From: Bacillota bacterium
GTDB lineage: Bacteria > Bacillota > Limnochordia > Limnochordales > ZCTH02-B6
Assembly (NCBI GenBank): GCA_017578085.1
Contig: PKQR01000010.1
Span: 1-26,703, forward strand
Length of the DNA: 26,703 bases
Direction: 5' to 3'
The notes beneath the pieces were generated by a model. It made no database searches, was not told the origin of the DNA, and saw nothing but the letters and a program-made list of their open reading frames with translations. The position numbers and the translations under genes were made by a program. Shown here in pieces: positions 20,788-26,703 of the stretch (its first letter is position 1; each line of letters begins with the position of its first letter).

Positions 20788-20817
20788 ATTGTAACGCAAG
20801 CCCAGCGGGCTTGTAAA
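20788..20817 (-). promoter_or_regulatory. SigA-like promoter of the yicC operon overlapping a hairpin
   Basis: TTTACA (20817-20812), an 18-nt spacer and TACAAT (20793-20788) lie directly after the Ca2+-ATPase stop (20818). A perfect 7-bp inverted repeat, CAAGCCC-AGC-GGGCTTG (20797-20813), fills the spacer. As RNA it could weakly terminate the upstream gene; as DNA it could bind a regulator. Confidence 0.5.
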
Positions 20818-23520
20818 CTACGCCCGGAACCCGGTCACCGACCTCAGCGCCCGCCCGGCGACCCGCAGCAGCGCCTCCACCCCGAGGAACCAGGCGGAGA
20901 ACCCAAGCACCAGCAGCCAGCCGCGGGCGTCCAGCGGCATGACGCCAAACACCTGTTGCAAGAGCGGCACGTACAGCACGGCCACGTGCATTCCTAAAGA
21001 CGTGGCCACCGCCGCCACAAGATTGGGATTGCGCAGGAAACCGACCTCGAAAACGCTGTGGTGCTCCGACTGGCATTGAAACGCGTAGACGAGCTGCGCC
21101 ACCACCAGCGCCGTGAAGGCCAGGGTGCGGGCTTGCACCTCATCGCCTGACCCACGCAGGGGCAGTACGAAGACCGCCAAGGTGCCCACCGCGATCAGCA
21201 ATCCCCGACCGAGGATTTTCCAGTGCAGGCCGCGGCTGAAGACGCCTTCCTTTGGCGACCGGGGCGGCCGGCGCATGATGTCATCATCGGGCTTCGTCAG
21301 ACCCAGTGCGATGGCCGGGAGGCCGTCGGTGACCAGGTTGACCCAAAGGATCATGAGCGGCGTCAACGGCAGGGGTAAAGCAGCCAGGGCGGCGGCGAAC
21401 ATGGTGATGACTTCGCCCACGTTGCACCCGAGCAGGTAACGGATGAAACGGCGGATGTTGTCGTAGATGCCGCGGCCTTCCTCGATGGCGGCCACGATGG
21501 TGGCGTAGTTGTCGTCGGCCAACACCATGTCCGCGGCGTCCCGCGTGACGTCGGTGCCTGTGATCCCCATGGCCACCCCGATGTCGGCCTCTTTGAGGGC
21601 GGGCGCGTCGTTGACGCCGTCCCCGGTCATGGCCACCACTTCGCCTTGGCGCCGCAACGTCTGGACGATGCGCAACTTGTGCTCCGGGGCGACGCGGGCA
21701 AAGACGTGCACGCGCCGTACCGCTTCGTCCAACTGGGCTGGCGACCAGGCGTCGATCTCCGCCCCCGTGGCCACTTCCGACGCGTCGCGCACGACGCCCA
21801 GATCCCGTGCGATCGCCAGCGCGGTGTCTCGGTGGTCGCCGGTGATCACGATGGTCCGGATGCCCGCCTCGCGCGCCTTTTTGAGCGCGGCTCGGACCTC
21901 CGGCCGGGGTGGGTCGATCATGCCGATGAGGCCTGCGAATACCAACTGCTGCTCCCAGCTGTCGTCCAGCTGGCGCGGCACAGGCCCCGCCGGCCGCTCG
22001 GCGTAGGCCACAGCCAGCACCCGGAGCGCCTGGCGCGCCATTTGCTCCATGGCTGCGAGGATTTTGCGCCGGTCCTCCGCCCGCAAGGGTTCCACCCGGC
22101 CGTCCCGCCGCCAGCGGTCGCAACGGGGCAGGAGGACGTCGGGCGCGCCTTTCGTCATGAGCACCAACTGGCCGCTTTCCTGGAGGAGAACACTCATGCG
22201 TTTTCGTTCCGCGTCGAAGGGGATCTCCCCCACGATGCCCCGGGCGGGCGCAATGCCCGCCTTGGCGGCGGCCACTACCAGCGCCGCTTCGGTCGGGTCC
22301 CCGAGCGCCTGCCACCCGCCGCCGTCCGGGGTCCGCTGCAGCCGCGCGTGGTTGCAGGTGGCTGCGATGCGCAGGGCAAGCCTCAGGTCTGCATCGCGGC
22401 TTGGGTCAATGCGCTCGCCTTCGGAAAGGAACTCGCCCTTGGGCACATAGCCGGTCCCCGTGACCTCGATCTCGCGCCCGCCCAGCCAAAGCCGGGTCAC
22501 CGTCATCTCGTTGCGGGTCAGGGTGCCGGTCTTGTCCGAGCAGATCACCGTCGCGCAGCCGAGGGTTTCAACCGCGGGCAGTCGCCGGATGATGGCCCGC
22601 CGCCGCAGCATGCGCTGCACGCCCACGGCCAGGGCGATCGTCACCACCGCGGGCAGCCCCTCCGGGATGGCGGCCACCGCCAAACTGACCGCGGTGAGGA
22701 ACATTCGGTAAACGGGAAAGCCGCGCAACACCCCGGCGGCAAACACGATCGCCACCACGGCCAGCGACGCCAGCACCAGCACCTTGCCCAGCTGTTCCAG
22801 GCGCTGCTGCAAGGGGGTCGCCTGGGGCTCGGCCTCTTGGATCATGCCTGCGATTTGGCCGATTTGCGTCTGCATTCCCGTGCCGGTTACGACGCACACG
22901 CCGTGGCCGCGCGCGACCGCCGTGCCCATAAACACCATATTGTTGCGGTCAGCCAGGGCCGTATCGGCCGGCAACACGGCGCGCGCGTCCTTCATTACCG
23001 GTGCGGATTCGCCCGTCAGGAGCGACTCGTCCACGGCCAGGGCGTGGGCTGCGATGAGCCGGCCGTCGGCCGGCACGCGATCGCCGTCCGCCAGCAGCAC
23101 CACATCGCCCGGCACGAGCTCGGCGGCCGGCACGACCCGCTCAAGTCCATCCCTTAGAACGCGCGCCGTCGGGGCAGCCAGCCTCTTCAAGGCAGCCAGC
23201 GACTGTTCGGCCCGGTACTCCTGCAGGAAGCCCAGCACGCCGTTGAGCAGCACGATGACGAAAATGGCCGCCGCATCCAACAGCTCACCGAGCAGGGCGG
23301 AAACGAGCGCCGCCCCCAGGAGCACCAGCACCATGAGGTCCGTAAATTGCTTGATGAAGAGGGAGAGCGGGGATAGGCCCTCCTGTTCAGGCAGGCGGTT
23401 GGGTCCGTGGCGGGCCAGCCGGCGGCGGGCCTCCTCCTCGGAGAGGCCCGTCTCAGGATGGGTGCCTGCGCGCTGCAGCGTTTCGGCCACCGACAGGTGG
23501 TGCCAGTGAGGTTCTTCCAC
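20818..23520 (-). CDS. P-type Ca2+-transporting ATPase (YloB/SERCA-like, P2A)
   Basis: About 900 residues. It exports Ca2+ at the expense of ATP. An N-terminal cation-ATPase domain is followed by membrane helices, the actuator motif TGES (about 169-172) and IPEGLP in M4 (site II Glu about 287). The phosphorylation motif SDKTGTLT has acceptor Asp about 329. KGAPD lies in the nucleotide domain and TGDGVNDAPALKEADIG marks the hinge. NVGEV in M5 and NLVTDGLPA in M6 carry Ca2+ ligands of the SERCA type. In M8 the SERCA Glu908 position aligns with Gln. GTG at 23520 has GAGGGGGG 8 nt upstream; an earlier GTG at 23544 has no such site. It matches B. subtilis yloB, located between yloA and yloC. Confidence 0.94.
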   Translation of the reverse strand: MEEPHWHHLSVAETLQRAGTHPETGLSEEEARRRLARHGPNRLPEQEGLSPLSLFIKQFTDLMVLVLLGAALVSALLGELLDAAAIFVIVLLNGVLGFLQEYRAEQSLAALKRLAAPTARVLRDGLERVVPAAELVPGDVVLLADGDRVPADGRLIAAHALAVDESLLTGESAPVMKDARAVLPADTALADRNNMVFMGTAVARGHGVCVVTGTGMQTQIGQIAGMIQEAEPQATPLQQRLEQLGKVLVLASLAVVAIVFAAGVLRGFPVYRMFLTAVSLAVAAIPEGLPAVVTIALAVGVQRMLRRRAIIRRLPAVETLGCATVICSDKTGTLTRNEMTVTRLWLGGREIEVTGTGYVPKGEFLSEGERIDPSRDADLRLALRIAATCNHARLQRTPDGGGWQALGDPTEAALVVAAAKAGIAPARGIVGEIPFDAERKRMSVLLQESGQLVLMTKGAPDVLLPRCDRWRRDGRVEPLRAEDRRKILAAMEQMARQALRVLAVAYAERPAGPVPRQLDDSWEQQLVFAGLIGMIDPPRPEVRAALKKAREAGIRTIVITGDHRDTALAIARDLGVVRDASEVATGAEIDAWSPAQLDEAVRRVHVFARVAPEHKLRIVQTLRRQGEVVAMTGDGVNDAPALKEADIGVAMGITGTDVTRDAADMVLADDNYATIVAAIEEGRGIYDNIRRFIRYLLGCNVGEVITMFAAALAALPLPLTPLMILWVNLVTDGLPAIALGLTKPDDDIMRRPPRSPKEGVFSRGLHWKILGRGLLIAVGTLAVFVLPLRGSGDEVQARTLAFTALVVAQLVYAFQCQSEHHSVFEVGFLRNPNLVAAVATSLGMHVAVLYVPLLQQVFGVMPLDARGWLLVLGFSAWFLGVEALLRVAGRALRSVTGFRA

Positions 23521-23597
23521 TCGAGGCCCCCCTCGCGGGAACACGCCGCCGGGTGCTGGTCCGGCAGCAGTTCATCCTTATTTGTCCCGCGGGTGGA

Positions 23598-24344
23598 TCA
23601 TGTGTCGCCTTGGGCGGCCTGCAAGGTCCCTAAGCGCAGGCGAGCCTCATCATTGCCCGGGTCCAGCTGGAGGACCATGCGGTACTCGTGCTGGGCTTCG
23701 GCGACGCGGCCCAGCTGCTCGTAGGTGAGCCCAAGCTCCAGCCGGACTTCGGGCAAGCTGGTGTTAAGGCGGTGCGCGTACAGGAGGTGCTCCAGCGCAG
23801 CCTCCAGCTCTCCCCGGGCCCTTAGCAGCCGGCCCAGCCGCAAGCGGGCATCCAGCAGGTCAGGCGTATGGCGGATCGCGGTCAGGTACAGCTCCTCCGC
23901 ACCCGGCTCCCCGTGGAACTCGCGCACCCGCCCCAGGCCGTAGTATGCCCAGCCGGCACCCTCAACGGTTTCCAGGGCGGCCGTGTACTCGGCCTCCGCG
24001 GCATCGTACTGCCCTTGAGCGAAATAGATGTCGCCGATGAGCACCCGCAGCGCGCCCAGGCTTGGGTCAAGCTCCAAGGCAGCCCGGTAATGGGCCAGGG
24101 CCTCATTCCACAGGCCGTCCGCGTGGTAGCTCAGGGCGAGCAACACCCGGGCCTCCGTCCAACCGGGCGCGAGCCGCACCGCCTGCTCCAGGTGCTCCCG
24201 GCCTTCCCGGAACCAGCCCAGCGCCATAAAGCGCAGCGCGGTCTCCATCCGGATCCTGGCGCTGTCCACCTGGCCCTCCACCAGGTCACCGGCCGAGGCG
24301 ACAACAAGCAAGGCGCCGGCCAATATTACCGCCATCGTGCGCAT
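23598..24344 (-). CDS. Exported or membrane-anchored tetratricopeptide (TPR) repeat protein
   Basis: 248 residues with a signal-like N-terminus (MRTMAVILAGALLVVASAG) and no lipobox cysteine. The rest is a series of about six TPR units with the usual G/A-Y-A-P spacing, for example AVRLAPGWTEARVLLALSYH, ALELDPSLGALRVLIGDIYF and HEYRMVLQLDPGNDEARLRL. TPR proteins are scaffolds, so no specific function can be given; the localisation suggests an extracytoplasmic interaction platform. ATG at 24344 follows GAGGGG. It precedes the Ca2+-ATPase by 77 nt on the same strand and diverges from rqcH. It is not part of the B. subtilis arrangement. Confidence 0.8.
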   Translation of the reverse strand: MRTMAVILAGALLVVASAGDLVEGQVDSARIRMETALRFMALGWFREGREHLEQAVRLAPGWTEARVLLALSYHADGLWNEALAHYRAALELDPSLGALRVLIGDIYFAQGQYDAAEAEYTAALETVEGAGWAYYGLGRVREFHGEPGAEELYLTAIRHTPDLLDARLRLGRLLRARGELEAALEHLLYAHRLNTSLPEVRLELGLTYEQLGRVAEAQHEYRMVLQLDPGNDEARLRLGTLQAAQGDT

Positions 24345-24429
24345 CTCGGAGGCACCCCTCGTTTCGAACTTTCGCCGCCTAAAGACGGCCTCCTGCTCGC
24401 TGGCCTGCTGCCAACGCTGCCGGGGCCTG

Positions 24430-24438
24430 TGATAGAAT
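24430..24438 (+). promoter_or_regulatory. Extended -10 promoter element of rqcH
   Basis: TGA-TAGAAT (24430-24438) is a TGn extended -10 about 70 nt before the rqcH start. A convincing -35 is missing; CTGCCA at 24408-24413 would be 19 nt away. It lies in the 162-nt divergent gap between the TPR gene and rqcH. No clear promoter for the TPR gene was found in that gap. Confidence 0.4.
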
Positions 24439-24506
24439 GGTCCGCGGGTCGCACCCGTGAACTGAGACCCCGCCGGACGAAACCCGGCCGCACCGGAGGA
24501 CTGCCC

Positions 24507-26324
24507 ATGCCCTTTGACGGCCTCTTTGTCGCCGCGCTCGCGGCGGAGCTGGACCAGCAACTGGCGGACGCCAGGATACAGAAAATCCACCAGCCCGACA
24601 GCCGCACCCTGGTGCTGCAGTGCTACAAGCCCGGCCGGACGTGCCGGTTGCTCATCAGCACGGAGCCCAACTACGCGCGCGCCCATCTTGTCGAGACGGC
24701 GCCGCCCAATCCGCCCCACCCTCCGGCCTTCTGCATGCTCTTGCGCAAGCACTTGGAACCGGCCCGGATCTTGAAAGTCTCTCAGGTGGGCCTCGATCGC
24801 ATCCTGCACGTCACCTGCGAGGCGATGGAAGCCTCGGGCCGCCGCGTGCGGCTCGTCCTCATCGCCGAGCTCACAGGACGCAACAGCAACGTAATCCTGG
24901 TAGAGGAAGGCAGCGGCCGCATCCTCGACGCCCTCCACCGGACCGGGGGCCAAGAGGGTGCCCGGCGGGACCTGCTCCCGGGGGAAACCTATGTGCCGCC
25001 TCCTGTCCCGGAAAAGCGGGACCCGCGCCGCACCTCGCCCGAAGAGATCGGCAGGCTCCTGGGCCTCCAGCCGGCGCCCCAGAAGCTCGCCCGCGCCATC
25101 ACCGATCTCTTTGACGGCTTTGGGCCCTTCGCCGCGCGGGAGGTTCTTCTCCGGGCGGGGGTTGACCCCGACGCCGCCCGCGGCGACCTGCAGCCGGAGG
25201 ATTTACAACGGGTGGCGGCGGCACTGGCCCGCTTGGCCGCCGATGCGGCAGAGGGCCGGTTTGCACCCGTGCTGGTCATGGACGCCGCTGGCGAACCCCA
25301 GGAATTTTGGGCCTTCCCGCCCGCGCAGGTCCAAGGCAGGCTGCAGCCGTGTGCCAGCGCCAGCGAAGCGGCAGAGGCGTATTACTCTCGCCGGCTGGCC
25401 GTCGTATCTTTCCAGCGCCGCAAACAGCGCCTGGAACGCCTGGTTGGCCAGGCGAAAGAGCGCCTCGAGCGGAAGGCGGAAAACCTCCGCCAGGACCTGG
25501 CCATGGCGGAGCGGGCTGAAGAGTACCGGCTCTACGGGGAGCTGCTCACGGCGCACCTCCATCTCGTCCAGCGGGGACCTGAGGTGACGCTGCCCAACTA
25601 CTACGAGGACAACAAGCCGGTGACCATCCCGCTGGACCCGTCCCTGACCCCAGCCGAGAACGCGCAACGCTATTTCAAGCGCTACGCCAAGGCGCGGTCG
25701 GCCCAGTCCGCCGTGCAGGCGCAGTTGGACGCTACGCTGGCCGAGCTGGCCTACTTGGAACAGGCGGCGGTGCACATCGAGATGGCCGACAGTGAAGAAG
25801 CCTTGAGCGACATCGAAGCCGAACTCGCCGCCGCAGGCGTAGTGCCCCCGCAAAGCCCTGTTGCGGCGCCCCCGCCAAGCGGGCGCGGGAAGGCCTCCGC
25901 GCAAGACCGGAACGCCTCCCGTTGGGCCCAGGAGGGGGCAGCGGGCCCCATCGAGGCTCGCACGAGCCGCGGTGCGCGGGTGCGGATCGGCCGCAGCAAC
26001 CGGCAAAACGATCGGCTGACCTTGCGGATCGCCCGTCCCGACGACATCTGGCTGCACGTCAAGGACTTGCCCGGCGCGCACGTGATCTTGGAGGTACAAG
26101 GGGAGCCGGCAGAAGAGGACTTGCGGGAAGCGGCCATGCTCGCCGCGTATTTCAGCAAAGCCCGCCACTCGAGCAACGTGCCCGTGGACTGGACCAGGGT
26201 CCGCCACGTGCACAAGCCCAAGGGCGCCCGGCCGGGAATGGTGATCTACGATCACCACCAGACCATCTACGTATCGCCCGATGAGGAAACGGTCAAGGCG
26301 CTCTTGGCGATGTCGCGCCGGTAG
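24507..26324 (+). CDS. rqcH: Ribosome quality control protein RqcH (NFACT family, Rqc2/FbpA homologue)
   Basis: 605 residues. It binds obstructed 50S-peptidyl-tRNA complexes and directs C-terminal alanine tailing for degradation. The NFACT-N domain starts MPFDGLFVAALAAEL and carries the D97-R98 pair (GLDRILHV) at the same numbers as the residues needed for alanine tailing in B. subtilis RqcH. A helix-hairpin-helix segment (about 185-240) and a coiled coil (about 300-450, RRKQRLERLVGQAKERLERK) follow. The NFACT-R domain is at the C-terminus, with DDIWLHVKDLPGAHVIL and KARHSSNVPVDWT. ATG at 24507 follows GGAGG by 7 nt. A Pro/Ala/Ser-rich insert of about 40 residues before NFACT-R makes it longer than the B. 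subtilis protein. Its last 58 nt overlap the convergent purD. Confidence 0.96.
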   Translation: MPFDGLFVAALAAELDQQLADARIQKIHQPDSRTLVLQCYKPGRTCRLLISTEPNYARAHLVETAPPNPPHPPAFCMLLRKHLEPARILKVSQVGLDRILHVTCEAMEASGRRVRLVLIAELTGRNSNVILVEEGSGRILDALHRTGGQEGARRDLLPGETYVPPPVPEKRDPRRTSPEEIGRLLGLQPAPQKLARAITDLFDGFGPFAAREVLLRAGVDPDAARGDLQPEDLQRVAAALARLAADAAEGRFAPVLVMDAAGEPQEFWAFPPAQVQGRLQPCASASEAAEAYYSRRLAVVSFQRRKQRLERLVGQAKERLERKAENLRQDLAMAERAEEYRLYGELLTAHLHLVQRGPEVTLPNYYEDNKPVTIPLDPSLTPAENAQRYFKRYAKARSAQSAVQAQLDATLAELAYLEQAAVHIEMADSEEALSDIEAELAAAGVVPPQSPVAAPPPSGRGKASAQDRNASRWAQEGAAGPIEARTSRGARVRIGRSNRQNDRLTLRIARPDDIWLHVKDLPGAHVILEVQGEPAEEDLREAAMLAAYFSKARHSSNVPVDWTRVRHVHKPKGARPGMVIYDHHQTIYVSPDEETVKALLAMSRR

Positions 26325-26703
26325 TGCATGCCCGCAAACCGGATCAGGCCCGCGGCCCGGTAGGCGCGTTCCCGGGCCGCCGCGAGGTCGCCCCCGAGAG
26401 CGGTGACCGCCAGCACCCGCCCTCCCGCGGTAACAAACTCATCCCCGGCCCGGCGCGTGGCCGCGTGGAAGACCACCACGCCGGGTTCCGCGGCGGCGTC
26501 CTCAAGCCCGTGGATGGGAAATCCCGTTTCATAATCGCCGGGGTACCCTTTGGACGCCAGGACCACGCAGACGGCCGCTTCCTGCCGCCACTCGAGGCGC
26601 ACCTCATGCAGCCGCCTGTCGGCCAGTGCGTCAAAGACGGTCAGCCAGTCGCCCGCCAAGCGCGGCAGCACCACCTGAGCTTCTGGATCGCCCAAACGGC
26701 AAT
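26267..26703 (-). CDS. purD: Phosphoribosylamine-glycine ligase (PurD), C-terminal part
   Basis: The frame enters from the right edge, and about 145 C-terminal residues are visible. They match the end of PurD (GAR synthetase), the second step of purine synthesis: CRLGDPEAQVVLPRL with the metal-binding Glu region, VVLASKGYPGDYETGFPI, VFHAATRR, GGRVLAVTALG and AYRAAGLIRFAGMHYRRDI. The residues after HYRRDI (AKSALTVSSSGDT) run into the antisense of rqcH and are poorly conserved, so the tail may be a lineage-specific extension. The ATP-grasp core lies outside the window. The rest of a purine operon would be expected to the right. Confidence 0.93.
   Translation of the reverse strand, partial: CRLGDPEAQVVLPRLAGDWLTVFDALADRRLHEVRLEWRQEAAVCVVLASKGYPGDYETGFPIHGLEDAAAEPGVVVFHAATRRAGDEFVTAGGRVLAVTALGGDLAAARERAYRAAGLIRFAGMHYRRDIAKSALTVSSSGDT

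Noticed and set aside
21646..23157. 503-codon plus-strand reading frame
   Set aside because: It is antisense to the Ca2+-ATPase, with Arg/His/Gly-rich composition, no motifs and no ribosome-binding site.
25203..26258. 351-codon minus-strand reading frame
   Set aside because: It is antisense to rqcH; the composition is that of a complement of a GC-rich gene and no family pattern is present.
1..26703. CRISPR arrays, insertion sequences, inteins or toxin-antitoxin pairs
   Set aside because: I saw no regularly spaced direct repeats, transposase motifs, intein blocks or paired small toxin-antitoxin genes.

Overview
This 26.7-kb window is a GC-rich, densely packed chromosomal housekeeping segment. 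It has about 27 protein genes and one tRNA, and I see no mobile element, phage gene or CRISPR array. The gene content and order follow the Bacillus subtilis yloA-to-yloU region: rqcH/yloA, a Ca2+ P-type ATPase (yloB), yicC (yloC), remA, gmk, rpoZ, priA, def, fmt, rsmB, rlmN, prpC/stp, prkC, rsgA, rpe, rpmB and yloU. A Spo0A-family regulator and RemA point to a spore-forming Firmicutes lineage. The high GC content, the frequent GTG and TTG starts and several actinobacterial-type traits suggest a deep-branching high-GC class of the Symbiobacterium/Thermaerobacter/Limnochorda kind. That placement is an inference from content, not a phylogeny.

Layout from left to right. Positions 1-414: the 5' end of an Asp23/Gls24 (YloU) gene, divergent from rpmB. 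Positions 564-1994: an orphan protein with the fold pattern of CpaF/TadA secretion ATPases but without their catalytic motifs, behind a consensus promoter and a long structured leader. Positions 2103-10366 (minus strand): a tight run rlmN, small membrane ORF, PP2C phosphatase, RodA/FtsW-PbpA fusion, PASTA kinase, rsgA, rpe. It couples Ser/Thr phosphorylation to peptidoglycan synthesis. Positions 10573-12392: a roughly 2-kb block splitting rlmN from rsmB, containing tRNA-Pro(CGG), a two-helix membrane protein of unknown function and a divergent spo0A with a SigH-like promoter. Positions 12386-20754 (minus strand): yicC, mIHF-type nucleoid protein, remA, gmk, rpoZ, priA, def, fmt, zinc membrane protease, rsmB. 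These cover DNA architecture, nucleotide supply, replication restart, translation start/N-terminal processing and rRNA modification. Positions 20818-26703: a Ca2+ ATPase and a TPR protein, divergent from rqcH, whose tail overlaps the 3' end of purD.

The segment reads as a mosaic. The backbone is Firmicutes-like. The stp - rodA - pbpA - PASTA kinase order and mIHF beside gmk-rpoZ are the arrangements known from Actinobacteria. Translational coupling is common: 4-bp ATGA/GTGA overlaps occur at rsgA/rpe, def/fmt, gmk/rpoZ and remA/gmk, with a 1-bp overlap at fusion/prkC. The most unusual items are the RodA-PbpA fusion, the pseudo-ATPase with its leader, the Spo0A with a changed recognition helix and acidic pocket, and the co-occurrence of mIHF and RemA.
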